A stretch of DNA of 64,000 nt from Pedobacter sp. Hv1 (lineage in GTDB: Bacteria > Bacteroidota > Bacteroidia > Sphingobacteriales > Sphingobacteriaceae): positions 186,001 through 250,000 of the forward strand of contig NZ_LLWP01000002.1 in NCBI RefSeq assembly GCF_001412215.1. The letters run 5' to 3'. Below the pieces are notes generated by a model. The model ran no database searches. It had not been told where the DNA came from and saw nothing but the letters and a program-made list of their open reading frames with translations. The translations under genes and the position numbers were made by a program. This document shows, piece after piece, positions 46,801-55,046 of this stretch (positions are counted from its first letter, which is position 1; each line of letters opens with the position of its first letter).

Positions 46801-47465
46801 TTTTGAATTGCTGTATATACAGTTAGGGGTCTACTATTTTCATCTACTTGATGGGCAATACCCAATACCTCCCAATAGGGAATCTTATTTCTACTCTGTT
46901 TCCAGATCTGCTCATCAAAATGGTTAAACTGCTCATAAGGAACAGCTTTGATTTTAAATCCATAAGGCAATAAGGAAAGGTCTTCTCTAATGGCCATAAT
47001 TGCCCAGAAATAAGCACTATAAGTATTTTTAACTTGATGAAGCACATATTTTTTTAGCTCATAGTCTATGTCCGTTACCTGCATGTAATGAGTCCATCTT
47101 TCTATGCGCACAAATATTGTAGTCAATTGATCAAACAGGTTATTCATCCCAATAAAAAGTGCCCTATTGATTCGTTGTTTTTTAACAATGGGCTCAATTT
47201 GGTTACAGGTAATGAGATAGGCAGATAGTATTTTTTCGACTTTTGTTTTAGAGATATGGGCCAAAAGAAAAGCTGGATCTTTTAATAAAAATGGAGCCCA
47301 ATTGCCATTGATGGTATTATCGTGGTTATAAAAATTAATCACCGACGCAAAATTAGACAAGAAAGAAAGCCGATCAATTTCAGTTCTTCCATCTATTAGG
47401 GAAGAGCCTGGAATGAGAGCCATTTCCTGAGCCAATATTGCGCTATTTTGGTCCATAATTTTCAT
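43851..47465 (-). CDS. eCIS baseplate J/gp6-like protein (Afp11-like)
   Basis: This 1204-residue protein has a helical N-terminal half (YQDILKQSIQPAVADQALVF). The C-terminal part shows a baseplate J-like core: NQRVSMRLKTKDRVLTSEDYFWTIKQNYPDVY (in parts), SRVYLVKAYS and CQLKEINQLLTEGASGLSP. It ends with DQGIDLAALITFIKGIPGVDEA, the pattern of Afp11/Pvc11 and phage gp47-type wedge proteins. It forms the inner baseplate ring that triggers contraction. It lies 6 bp after the gp25 gene. Confidence 0.87.
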   Translation of the reverse strand: MKIMDQNSAILAQEMALIPGSSLIDGRTEIDRLSFLSNFASVINFYNHDNTINGNWAPFLLKDPAFLLAHISKTKVEKILSAYLITCNQIEPIVKKQRINRALFIGMNNLFDQLTTIFVRIERWTHYMQVTDIDYELKKYVLHQVKNTYSAYFWAIMAIREDLSLLPYGFKIKAVPYEQFNHFDEQIWKQSRNKIPYWEVLGIAHQVDENSRPLTVYTAIQKIGNELLNFLEAIVTYAAKEYETVKSEKGKYPDTLLLRTFVDLLGNYKDQLNEVSQKHLQFYYQDILKQSIQPAVADQALVFATLAKTDTTFTLPAYTSFNGGVDAQKNPILFANQTAVNLNPATITGAYTIAKCKDTGSFPFTALQAVSNPTSIQKDEDGKVKSWKFFGDQSLAIANALQTGFIISSPLLLLREGKRTVTLEFENIDFSPFFEQITFYLSTQNRWLLVNKPVDVKLIANNSIQLTIHADAPEIEIFLKNPEKIASSWPMLKMEFAAVADLTTLLQTISAIDLSVTVTGVKTFQLYNDFGPISAKNPYQPFGSIPLLNSNFIIGNNEIFSKQLSSFNMEIDWNNLPPSFLFYYLTYNKYLVGSLVKLPLLKRFTNWLFGKNKTADLRRYPFHNQCFTGDFKLLQDGEWKTFGMLATAQLNDGLTTTVAVTAPNATASVNEILPSLFAIQDQSLVAQSYFSYLPVSNPAVTVADPTVVDPSIQNITAFKYTDSSTSGFMKIVLSGNPYGFGSGIYSNVVAQVATYNSWLLYNSATIDELIPPANLPFAPKVSGLTVNYSASAQLNGELKYPFQCYSYSPMATDPFVFNLKETTVSTSAAIGSVVNSNESTSTNGLLFAPNYNGFLFLEMDNLAPTESLNFYFELTRDQVALSQSESKAAYYYLNENGWHALTVVADETANFSCSGIVSLAVPTQIAQQDFMGKGKKYWFCITADTSTTTFANVVFLQTNGFVVQREGHPFLSTQLPSQSITKPQFAIPQIATLIQPFPSFGGKVEENTTQMNQRVSMRLKTKDRVLTSEDYFWTIKQNYPDVYYTKTLFDNRLKISRVYLVKAYSNWQEANAFTPLLSTCQLKEINQLLTEGASGLSPIQVSNFEFNPVYITADLLIKQGYAWDGVKRTVNQALCLYLSPWIVSDQPTITIDQGIDLAALITFIKGIPGVDEAKNVTWNYTNEINYGAGKLIVSCMEHHLSQLN

Positions 47466-47471
47466 TTATGC

Positions 47472-47897
47472 TCAACTCAAATTTGTCCCTTCATTGATAT
47501 GGAAAGGGAACACATAATTATGTCTGGTGTTGGTTTGGTTATACATGTACAAAATGGAGATTTCAGTTAAACCATTGTACAGGTCTATAAATTCTACTTT
47601 CACATCATATACTGTTATTCTGGGTTCATTATTTAAGAGCGAGATTTTAACTGCTTCTGCAATCTCTCCTCTTAATGTTTCGTCCATCTTTTTAAAGAAA
47701 AATTGTTGCAAACCCGAGCCAAATTGTGGTTCAAAACATCTTTCTCCATTTTTGGTCAATAAAATAATATCGATACTATCATTGATATTCTGCTCATTTG
47801 CCGTCAATTCTAACTGGCTATTGCCCGCAGAGAAAGTAACAGGAAAGGCCCAGCCCGATCCTAAAAAATTATGCTCATATTTGATTGATTTAGCCAC
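47472..47897 (-). CDS. eCIS gp25-like baseplate protein (Afp9-like)
   Basis: This 141-residue protein is a gp25/lysozyme-like baseplate protein without lysozyme activity. It has GWAFPVTF, the conserved FEPQFGSGLQQFFF and the LLNNEPRITVYDVKVEF motif. In Afp and T4 this protein connects sheath to baseplate and nucleates sheath polymerisation. Its start overlaps the PAAR gene end by 8 bp. Confidence 0.93.
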   Translation of the reverse strand: MAKSIKYEHNFLGSGWAFPVTFSAGNSQLELTANEQNINDSIDIILLTKNGERCFEPQFGSGLQQFFFKKMDETLRGEIAEAVKISLLNNEPRITVYDVKVEFIDLYNGLTEISILYMYNQTNTRHNYVFPFHINEGTNLS

Positions 47898-48189
47898 CTA
47901 TTTCTACATTAAATGCCCCCAAAAGAATTTCGCCACCATGTGCGGTTTGGTCGCCAAGCCTTGCAGCTGGCATACCACCAATGAATACCGTTGCCGATCC
48001 TTTCACAATCGAATCTGGCGGTCCTACACAAATCAGCATGTCGCCCACTTTTGCTGCCGGCAAGCCAGCAATTAAAACCGTAACCTCTCCAGGACCAACA
48101 ATTGGTCCGCCTACATGAGGAATTGGAGGTAATCCGGGGTCCATCATCGGACATTCATGAAAATCTGTTAATCGAGCTGCTGGCGGCAT
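47890..48189 (-). CDS. eCIS PAAR-repeat spike tip protein (Afp10-like)
   Basis: This 99-residue protein is a complete PAAR domain: MPPAARLTDFHECP, PHVGGPIVGPGEVTVLIAGLP, AAKVGDMLICVGPPDSIVKGS and AARLGDQTAHGGEI. His and Cys residues fit the zinc site at the cone tip. It sharpens the VgrG-like spike encoded 5 bp upstream and is the first part to pierce the target membrane. No C-terminal toxin extension is present. Confidence 0.95.
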   Translation of the reverse strand: MPPAARLTDFHECPMMDPGLPPIPHVGGPIVGPGEVTVLIAGLPAAKVGDMLICVGPPDSIVKGSATVFIGGMPAARLGDQTAHGGEILLGAFNVEIGG

Positions 48190-48194
48190 AAGTT

Positions 48195-49994
48195 TTAATT
48201 GATCATTATCATGGCACTTTTCAGTGTCAGTTCCATTCCACTATTAATTTGCGCCATCTCTCCGCCTTGGCAGGAGTATTGGCTATCTGCTGTTTCTTTT
48301 ATATTGATTCCACTCGTTTCTACATCGCCAGTAGGTGCTAAAATCTTAACCCCTTGTTGGCCTTGAATGGTTACTTGCTGATCTGCCTCTATCTTAATGT
48401 CGTATGGGCTTTTCATTACGATACCGCCAGACGACATGACCACACTGTTGTTATTTTGGTCGGTAATGGAAATTTGCTTGGCATCATCGCTCAAAACAAT
48501 GGTATTTTTACTAGGTGTAGCAATGGTGAATATTTTTTTATCGTCATTAAACTCTACAGAAATACCCGATTTGGAAACGATGGCTTTAATTGTGTTTTTC
48601 TGATCTGCAGTTAAGCCAGTAAAGGGAACATTTTTGGTACCACTGTATAGGCTACCGAGAATGATCGGATAGCGTGGATCTTCATTTAAAAAGCCCAGAA
48701 TAACTTCATCACCTACTTCAGGCATAAAGAATACGCCCGCTCCATTTGTCGAATAAAAATTAGAAAGCCTCGCCCAAATCCCCTCTCCATTGGTATCAAA
48801 TAAGGGTACATCTACCAAAATCCGAAATTGGGTATCGGGGTCTTCGTACATTTTTTTTACGGTACCATTAAATAGGCCTCTTGCACCAGGCAAAAGACCT
48901 GATGCCGATTGTGCCATGATATCTGGCTCGTCCATAAACCAAGTAGGTGGAAGTCCAATACTTACTTCTGTAACCCAATTTCCATTCGAAAAATCGTGTT
49001 CTACACCCGAAACAAGGTGGTTACCATTAAAACGATCGCCCAAACCTTGTAGAGTAATATAAGTACCGGGTTCAACCAAATTTGTTCCCTGAAACTTGGC
49101 TTCACCTTGTATTTTCGAATACTCGCTTTTAATTAATTGTGCTTGGCACCAAGTGGTTAAATCGGCCGATTCCATTGGAGCGGTAGTTTGTAACTGATAA
49201 TCTGCCAAACCAATTACTGCAGACAAGTCTTTTGAACTGATATTTCCAGGACCTGCCAAGTCATTGGAAGCTTCACCAGAACTAATAGTCTGATTTTTAA
49301 AATCCCATGTACTGGCTTTAACCGCTCCAAGTTGGGTAACCGCATTCATTTCAGCATTAAAAGAGAGCAGGTTATCACCATACTTTACTATCAATACTGG
49401 TGTTGGGGTTGCATCTGGTTTTTGGACAGAAATTTTGCCATTAATTGCATTTACCACCAAGCTATTTACCTCGGCTCTGGCCAATATAAAATCCCAATCG
49501 GTTACATAATATTGTACCTGTTCTGGCCAAACGGTTGTGGTAGCCGCTACATCAGCGCTTAGATCGCTGTAATTACCAAGAATGGATTCGATAATATCGC
49601 TATCTTTCTTTTTAGAAAAAGTGAGGCTTTTACGACCAATGATAGTTTTGATGGCTAAATCTCTACATTCAACTTCCAAGGCAGAACCGATTGTTTCGTC
49701 GATTCTGATGGTTTGTTTGGTAATGATGCCACTAAAAATCAATTTGTTATCAGAATCATAACCTGCTTCAATGGTTACTTTACCACCGGGTTTAAAAGTA
49801 GCTGAAGAACTGGCATCGAACATCCCGGTTTCTGCCTTTCCATCTAAGACAACGATTTTGGCAAAGGGTATTCTATTGGTTTTCTTTTCTACCGTAATGG
49901 CGTATATGCCAAATACATCAGGTATCAGATTCCCATCAACCTTAATATCATAAGTTGCTACACTCCCAGTTTCTATGTTGTCTGAAGCTGCCAT
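48195..49994 (-). CDS. eCIS VgrG-like spike protein (Afp8-like)
   Basis: This 599-residue protein has a gp27-like N-terminal region (1-350; YVTDWDFILARAEVNSLVV). An OB-fold follows at about 375-455 (FRILVDVPLFDTNGEGIWARL, GDEVILGFLNEDPRYPIILGSLY). A C-terminal triple-beta-helix of short repeats comes last (SGISVEFNDDKKIFTIATP, QQVTIQGQQGVKILAPTGDV). This is the gp27/gp5 fusion arrangement of VgrG and Afp8. No effector domain is fused. Its start codon overlaps the stop of the LysM gene. Confidence 0.95.
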   Translation of the reverse strand: MAASDNIETGSVATYDIKVDGNLIPDVFGIYAITVEKKTNRIPFAKIVVLDGKAETGMFDASSSATFKPGGKVTIEAGYDSDNKLIFSGIITKQTIRIDETIGSALEVECRDLAIKTIIGRKSLTFSKKKDSDIIESILGNYSDLSADVAATTTVWPEQVQYYVTDWDFILARAEVNSLVVNAINGKISVQKPDATPTPVLIVKYGDNLLSFNAEMNAVTQLGAVKASTWDFKNQTISSGEASNDLAGPGNISSKDLSAVIGLADYQLQTTAPMESADLTTWCQAQLIKSEYSKIQGEAKFQGTNLVEPGTYITLQGLGDRFNGNHLVSGVEHDFSNGNWVTEVSIGLPPTWFMDEPDIMAQSASGLLPGARGLFNGTVKKMYEDPDTQFRILVDVPLFDTNGEGIWARLSNFYSTNGAGVFFMPEVGDEVILGFLNEDPRYPIILGSLYSGTKNVPFTGLTADQKNTIKAIVSKSGISVEFNDDKKIFTIATPSKNTIVLSDDAKQISITDQNNNSVVMSSGGIVMKSPYDIKIEADQQVTIQGQQGVKILAPTGDVETSGINIKETADSQYSCQGGEMAQINSGMELTLKSAMIMIN

Positions 49995-50677
49995 TATTGA
50001 GCTTGTATAATGGGTGGAAAAACAAGTTTTTCGCCCCCTTTTAAATGTCTAAATTTATTGAGGTCGTTGTATTTGGCCACTTGGATATAATACAACTCAT
50101 CATTCCAAATGGTATGACACAATTGTGGTAGGGTAATGCCCTTTACCACGGTAACCAAATGGCTCATATCTGGCGATAGTTTCTTGTCTGTTTTTTCGAC
50201 CGTTGTAGGGGAAATATATTGACAAAAAGCCAATGATATTTTAGCTCTTAAAGGGCTGCCATTTGGTTTAAATAAGGTATATGAGATATCGAATGATGTC
50301 AATACCCCATTGAAGCTTAAGTTTTGCCCCCATTGTATTTTCACAAAATTGGGTCGGTGTATTTTTCCATTGTAGGTAAATACGATGGTTTCGAGCTTAT
50401 TGATTTCTACAGACATGTCTGTCCTGTCTGAATCAACCACACCTGTACAATCAATTACGATATCGAAGTTTAATTTATCGCTAGGTGTACTTTTGTATTT
50501 TTGAGAGGGCGAACTTGTATTGGGCACCTGTTGTTGGTTATACTCAATGCTTCGCTGTATTTTAAGCGATTCGGGATTAATCATTAAATAATAGGGGCTA
50601 ATAACGATCGAATTTGCATCCTTTAAGGGTGTTTGAAAGTTCTCGTCTGTAAAACCACTAATCTTCATTAATTCCAT
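49994..50677 (-). CDS. eCIS LysM hub protein (Afp7-like)
   Basis: This 227-residue protein ends in a short LysM-like segment (YIQVAKYNDLNKFRHLKGGEKLVFPP). Its N-terminal domain (SPYYLMINPESLKIQRSIEY; FVKIQWGQNLSFNGVL) matches the tube-initiator/LysM proteins of Afp, PVC and AlgoCIS. It joins the inner tube to the spike. An internal ATG three codons in would be an equally good start. Confidence 0.9.
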   Translation of the reverse strand: MELMKISGFTDENFQTPLKDANSIVISPYYLMINPESLKIQRSIEYNQQQVPNTSSPSQKYKSTPSDKLNFDIVIDCTGVVDSDRTDMSVEINKLETIVFTYNGKIHRPNFVKIQWGQNLSFNGVLTSFDISYTLFKPNGSPLRAKISLAFCQYISPTTVEKTDKKLSPDMSHLVTVVKGITLPQLCHTIWNDELYYIQVAKYNDLNKFRHLKGGEKLVFPPIIQAQ

Positions 50678-50685
50678 TTCAGCTC

Positions 50686-50856
50686 CTATCTTTTATAATT
50701 GTTCTTGTTTGTTTTAGCAGCAATTATCCGCTTACACTCTTCTAACAACTGTCTTTTCAATACTTCTAAATCCTTATCGGCTATTGCAGCATGATCATTT
50801 TTAGTTGTTGTGGATATTTCTGTTTTAATAATCAATTCTCTAATCTCAATGGGCAT
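50686..50856 (-). CDS. DUF5908 small eCIS protein
   Basis: The start was set at ATG 50856, because the family begins MPIEIRELIIK and the longer frame would overlap the tube gene. The 56-residue protein is charged and mostly helical after the start (EVLKRQLLEECKRIIAAK). DUF5908 proteins occur beside tube and LysM genes in Bacteroidota eCIS and related tails. Role unknown; perhaps a chaperone or baseplate linker. Confidence 0.75.
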   Translation of the reverse strand: MPIEIRELIIKTEISTTTKNDHAAIADKDLEVLKRQLLEECKRIIAAKTNKNNYKR

Positions 50857-50860
50857 AGTT

Positions 50861-51328
50861 TTAATCAAATAAATTTCCGAACATCGAAGTTGGTGCAATG
50901 GTAAAGTAAGTGTAGGCCAATTCGATAGACTCGATTACAATTCCGTTCTCTTGCGATTTCAAATCAGATACTGCGTATTTAATGGGGTAAGCATTATGGA
51001 AAGTCCATTTTACATACACCGTACCATCTGCATCTAATAAGCTCACAGAAATGTCTTGCGTAGTAATCTTATTGGCCAAACCATCATCTATACAACTGGC
51101 ACACCAATCGTTCAACAATGATCCTTCGGGAATAAGAGCTCTTTTAAGTACCAAATTCTGACTTGAAGCAACGGTTGGCAATCTATATTTAAATCTATTT
51201 TCGCCTCCGCATACTACTTCTTCTACACTCATTTCTTTAGAGATACCCGTTACTTCTTGAAAAGAGGCGTCTTCTCCTTTAAAAGAAAGCTCAAAGTAAA
51301 AACTTACTGCATATTCCTTACTTGCCAT
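50861..51328 (-). CDS. eCIS inner tube initiator (gp19-like, Afp5-like)
   Basis: This 155-residue protein has the gp19/Hcp-like tube fold: SFYFELSFKGEDASFQEVTGI, RALIPEGSLLNDWC, VYVKWTFHNAYPIKY, and the C-terminal IESIELAYTYFTI strand. It is a paralogue of the main tube protein encoded upstream and overlaps it by 11 bp. In Afp the second tube gene makes the first ring on the hub. Confidence 0.93.
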   Translation of the reverse strand: MASKEYAVSFYFELSFKGEDASFQEVTGISKEMSVEEVVCGGENRFKYRLPTVASSQNLVLKRALIPEGSLLNDWCASCIDDGLANKITTQDISVSLLDADGTVYVKWTFHNAYPIKYAVSDLKSQENGIVIESIELAYTYFTIAPTSMFGNLFD

Positions 51329-51782
51329 TGGTAATGGTCAATTGCTCGTGTGCAATCTCAATGGTATCAATAGCTACTTCATTGCCATCCGATTTAAGGT
51401 CTGTACTGGTAATTTTTGTTGGCCAGGCATTGCTCAATGTCCATTGCATGGTCACTTTGCCGCCCTCATCCAGTAATTTGATCAAAATTGTTCTTCTTTT
51501 GATCGTGTTCATCTTAATTTCGGCATGCCAATTCCAAAAGGTATTGTCGTTTACAAAAATCCCTCTCTTCATGGTAATGTTTCCATACTTTGAAATACCC
51601 GGCATTTTTTCGGTCGAAAAAAGTGGACTATTACTCTGACGGTATTCTATAATCTGTGTTTCTACATCCATTCCAGACACTTCCTGGAAGGCCACACCTT
51701 TTAATTCTGTACCTAGGTCTACTTCAAACCTAAACTTGGGCATCGGCCACGTTGAGCCTTGTTTGCTGCCATCATCTGCCAT
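51318..51782 (-). CDS. eCIS main inner tube protein (gp19-like, Afp1-like)
   Basis: This 154-residue protein has FRFEVDLGTELKGVAFQEVS, YGNITMKRGIFVNDNTFWNW and MQWTLSNAWPTKI, the gp19 tail-tube signature. It ends with the IDTIEIAHEQLTI strand. It stacks as hexamers to form the tube that is driven into the target. A GMDVETQ loop replaces GISKEMS of the initiator. Confidence 0.95.
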   Translation of the reverse strand: MADDGSKQGSTWPMPKFRFEVDLGTELKGVAFQEVSGMDVETQIIEYRQSNSPLFSTEKMPGISKYGNITMKRGIFVNDNTFWNWHAEIKMNTIKRRTILIKLLDEGGKVTMQWTLSNAWPTKITSTDLKSDGNEVAIDTIEIAHEQLTITNGK

Positions 51783-51825
51783 AATCTTATATTTTAATGG
51801 TGTAAATTAATCTTGTGAGTTTAAA

Positions 51826-53406
51826 TTAGCCTGAAACTGGCATTTGTTGTTGGAAGGTAAGTACAATAAACTCTGCCGGACGAATGAGTGCTACTCTGAC
51901 TACTACAGTCATCCGTCCATTAAGGATATCATCACCCGTCATGGTGGTACCTAATCCGCAGCTTACCGAGAAAGCATCTGTTGGTGTACCTCCCATTAAA
52001 CCGCCTTCTTTCCATAACGAGGTTAAGAAACTAGAAATCATCGATTTCACCGCTTCCCACGTATTTTTATCATTGGGTTGAAAAACATAAGGATGTGCAG
52101 CCAATTTACAAGATTGCTCTATAAATGTAAGAGTTCTTCTTACTTGCATGTATTTCCAATCTTGGCTATTTCCTTCTAATGTTCTAGCTCCCCAAACCAA
52201 AATACCGATACCATTAAAAAAACGGATGGCATTGATAGATTTACCCGAAACCGCATCCATATTTAAATTGGCCTGTTGGCTTTCTGATAAACAGATGGGC
52301 AATGAGGTGGCGCCCACAATAGAAACGTTAGCTGGTGCTTGCCATGGGCCAACCTGATTATCGGTTGTGGTAATTACTCCCGCCATGGCTCCACTTGGAG
52401 GCAAAATATTTGCCCCTGCTAAAATTTGGTTAATCAATGTACTGTAAGTTTTACTGGCATTGATTAACGCATTGTGGTATTGTAATACAGTTAAAGGTGT
52501 ACCCGGAGGATTCTCTATATTCGACAAAATGGTAGCAGCCACTGGATTTGGGTTGGTTGGCGAATTTAATAGTGGTGCCAATTGTTTTACATCTCCACCA
52601 AAAAGATTGGTATAATCAATATCATTGGTTTGCATAATCGATGTACCAATAAATGGATAATAGGCAGCTCCATAATCTAAACCCGTAACCCCTGTATTAT
52701 TCCTAAAAGTTGTAATATCGTTGGTATATAAAATTGGATCTGGGTTTCTGCCACCAATAATATCAAACAAACACATGGCCGTTTGGGTCTGTGTACATTG
52801 CAATAACATGGTTTCCATTAAGGTGCTATTGTCGCCAATAGACAGCAATGTGGCTTCTGGACAGATGTACATGGTTGGCTCCTGTTCATTGATCAAGAGT
52901 TTAAGCCCAGCTGTTAGGTCGTTTAGTTTAACATTAGGGTTGATGATCTGTGTACCAGGAGTCATTGGACTTTTTGAAGGCGCACCATAAGTACCAACAG
53001 AAACAATGTAAGCATCGCCCCCACCATTGTCGTAAAATAACTTAATGCTATTGTAGAGGTAATAAATAGTGTTAGGATCTGGAACAATAGAATAAAAAGC
53101 ACCATCAATAACCAAGTAGTTTGGATCTGTAGGCTGGCTTTTTTGTTGAACCAGGTAATACTCAGGATTGTATTGTTTTGATGGACTAGCTGGTGCCGGT
53201 GGATCAGGGTAACAATAAAATGCCACAAAATCTGATAGGGAAGTGATTTTCTGTGGTACGTTCAAATAAGATTTTCCTTCGTACACAGCTTGCGGCGTAT
53301 AACCAATAAAAGCTGGAACAGCAGTTGCAATAGGCACTACCGAATTGGGAAAAGCATTAAGCTCGTTTATGTAAACCCCAGGCGATTGGATATTAGATAA
53401 ATTCAT
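51826..53406 (-). CDS. eCIS contractile sheath protein (Afp2-4-like)
   Basis: This 526-residue protein begins SPGVYINELNAFPNSVVPI, then ATAVPAFIGYTPQA, the N-terminal signature of tail sheaths. The C-terminal part carries NAIRFFNGIGILVWGARTLEG, DWKYMQVRRTLTFIEQS and LIRPAEFIVLTFQQQM. It polymerises around the tube in the extended state and contracts. There is one sheath gene, as in many Bacteroidota eCIS, instead of the three in Afp. Confidence 0.96.
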   Translation of the reverse strand: MNLSNIQSPGVYINELNAFPNSVVPIATAVPAFIGYTPQAVYEGKSYLNVPQKITSLSDFVAFYCYPDPPAPASPSKQYNPEYYLVQQKSQPTDPNYLVIDGAFYSIVPDPNTIYYLYNSIKLFYDNGGGDAYIVSVGTYGAPSKSPMTPGTQIINPNVKLNDLTAGLKLLINEQEPTMYICPEATLLSIGDNSTLMETMLLQCTQTQTAMCLFDIIGGRNPDPILYTNDITTFRNNTGVTGLDYGAAYYPFIGTSIMQTNDIDYTNLFGGDVKQLAPLLNSPTNPNPVAATILSNIENPPGTPLTVLQYHNALINASKTYSTLINQILAGANILPPSGAMAGVITTTDNQVGPWQAPANVSIVGATSLPICLSESQQANLNMDAVSGKSINAIRFFNGIGILVWGARTLEGNSQDWKYMQVRRTLTFIEQSCKLAAHPYVFQPNDKNTWEAVKSMISSFLTSLWKEGGLMGGTPTDAFSVSCGLGTTMTGDDILNGRMTVVVRVALIRPAEFIVLTFQQQMPVSG

Positions 53407-53434
53407 AAACTTATAATTTTAAAACTGTTTGATT

Positions 53435-54274
53435 TTATACATATACATATATTGGTGATGAAACCAAGTCTTTTGTGTTGCTATTTACATTTCCAATTTG
53501 TTTTGCTTCGGGGTTTGGAAGTCCCTTAAATATGGTTTTAACCATCCGATTTTGTGGCATTCGATCATCGCTTCCAAAAGGTGCATCAACGAGATCAAGT
53601 TTGTATTTTGGGTATTTGCTTAAAGGAAGCAATTGGGTACCTGAAGAAAAAAACAGAGCCTTTTCTCCTGTCTCTATCACTACGTTTTCTGGCCCGTCAA
53701 ACTCAATTGCCAATTTGCTGTTGATTTTTGGGCTACTCCATTGGATGGCACTCTTATTAATGATGAAATATTGCCATTGTGTAGCTCTTGCACTAAAATT
53801 GATATTAAACTGTGCGGCTAAACTTTCCTTAGAAAATTTGATGATATCGTTGAAATGCACCACCAAACTTCCTAAAATTGAGGTGTGATAGGTTTCTTCC
53901 AATTGTACAGCTAGTACAAGCGCTTCATCTTGTTGCTCATTTAAAGCCGACTGTGTATCGTAATGTAACTGCCCCAACCAATTGATCGGTAAGTCGGTAA
54001 AAATATTGAAATAGCTATTGCTGCTGGTGATATTAAATTCGAAGGCTGTTGTACCTGTAACTTGATTGATGTATTGTAATAGAGAAACCACAGATTGGGC
54101 ATTGGTATACAATTCAAATCCATCAATCTTTCTTCTCATTTTAAAATCGAATCTTGTAAATAGCTGTACCGTTGTAGCTGAGGCATTAAATTGCAAACAA
54201 TCGCAAATGTTCTGCTCGAAGTAAGCATGTTGCACTTCTACCTTAAAAACGATATTGAATTTGTTTTGCATCAT
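53435..54274 (-). CDS. eCIS-operon structural protein of unknown role
   Basis: This 279-residue protein is beta-rich without signal peptide (KFNIVFKVEVQHAYFEQNI; FEFNITSSNSYFNIFTDLP; WQYFIINKSAIQWSSPKI). It starts in an ATGA overlap with the cap gene and precedes the sheath gene by 28 bp. That position suggests a cap adaptor or sheath-end protein. I do not recognise a family. The C-terminus (SSPIYVYV) could be a partner-binding tail. Confidence 0.6.
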   Translation of the reverse strand: MMQNKFNIVFKVEVQHAYFEQNICDCLQFNASATTVQLFTRFDFKMRRKIDGFELYTNAQSVVSLLQYINQVTGTTAFEFNITSSNSYFNIFTDLPINWLGQLHYDTQSALNEQQDEALVLAVQLEETYHTSILGSLVVHFNDIIKFSKESLAAQFNINFSARATQWQYFIINKSAIQWSSPKINSKLAIEFDGPENVVIETGEKALFFSSGTQLLPLSKYPKYKLDLVDAPFGSDDRMPQNRMVKTIFKGLPNPEAKQIGNVNSNTKDLVSSPIYVYV

Positions 54275-54840
54275 TGTGCCAATAAAGTTGAAGTTTGTGT
54301 AATACCCGAAGTAATTTCTTCTGCTTCGTTTCCTTGGATGGTAATTAATCTCATCTTATAGATCACAGATGGTTGATATTTGGCACCCATAGCAGTCCAT
54401 AAACCTTGCATCTGGTGATAGGTGATTTTTTCAATGTCAAACTCTAGTTTATCAATCCCTGGTGGGACATTAGCCGAAGTGTTGGCATCAAGTGTGTTAT
54501 TGATCTGAAAAAAAACAATCACCGCATTTAAAAATTTTAAGGTTTCACTATAGTCATCAAAATTTGAACTGATCAATACTACAAGGTTATATCTTTCTGA
54601 TGGATTAATGGTTGCATAATTTCCGTTTTCTAACAGTTGATTGCGGTTATAAAAAGGCCTAACGCCTTCTTTCTCTATATTGATTAAAGAGATGACTATT
54701 TTATTTTGGTTGATCTGTGGTAAAGCCCCATTGCCTTCAATCAGCGTGTTCAACAATACCTTGCTGTCGTCTAAACCAAACCTGTTCTTGATGAACTGGT
54801 CTAAAACATCTTTAGTAAATTGAAGTGCCTTACTGATCAT
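54271..54840 (-). CDS. eCIS tail terminator/cap protein (DUF4255, Afp16-like)
   Basis: The start was set at ATG 54840, preceded by AAAGAG; the longer frame needs a TTG. The 189-residue protein has DUF4255/Pvc16-N features: ALQFTKDVLDQFIKNRFG, KIVISLINIEKEGVRPF, YNLVVLISSNFDDYSETL and YHQMQGLWTAMGAKYQPSV, YKMRLITI. It caps the distal end of sheath and tube and stops their growth. It is the first structural gene of the operon, in front of which lie the repeated regulatory sites. Confidence 0.93.
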   Translation of the reverse strand: MISKALQFTKDVLDQFIKNRFGLDDSKVLLNTLIEGNGALPQINQNKIVISLINIEKEGVRPFYNRNQLLENGNYATINPSERYNLVVLISSNFDDYSETLKFLNAVIVFFQINNTLDANTSANVPPGIDKLEFDIEKITYHQMQGLWTAMGAKYQPSVIYKMRLITIQGNEAEEITSGITQTSTLLAQ

Positions 54841-54902
54841 CTCTTTAGTTATTTTTTTTGAATTGAGTAGCAACGATCACCTGAAAATTGAAATCGCTGA
54901 TG

Positions 54903-55019
54903 TAAAGCTATAGAGAAGAGTGAGTAGATGCTAAGATTGGCCATGTACCATTCGTAGACAATAATTGATGTTTGTCTCAAAGGCATAGACAAATCGTAGA
55001 CAACGAGAATTCGTGTCTA
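54903..55019 (-). promoter_or_regulatory. eCIS operon control region with repeated TTGTCTA sites
   Basis: Read on the minus strand, TTGTCTACGA begins at 55003, TTGTCTATGC at 54992 (11 bp on) and TTGTCTACGA again at 54961 (42 bp from the first). Inverted copies are GAGACAAAC near 54978 and TAGACACGAA at 55019. A weak -7 box, TAGCTTTA, lies at 54910-54903, with no TTG at the -33 position. This fits an activator-dependent promoter for the whole eCIS operon. Confidence 0.55.
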
Positions 55020-55046
55020 TTTTTAGTAGAAAAACCTAAAGGCAAA

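Noticed and set aside
47527..48075. 182-residue frame on the plus strand
   Set aside because: It runs antisense across the gp25 and PAAR genes, both of which are clear; it has no recognisable pattern.
53475..53888. 137-residue frame on the plus strand
   Set aside because: Antisense to the 279-residue eCIS protein, which fits the operon by overlap and spacing.
31094..54840. Prophage or type VI secretion system
   Set aside because: No capsid, portal, terminase, integrase or lysis genes and no TssJLM; DUF4255, CIS_TMP and the AAA+ ATPase are eCIS markers.
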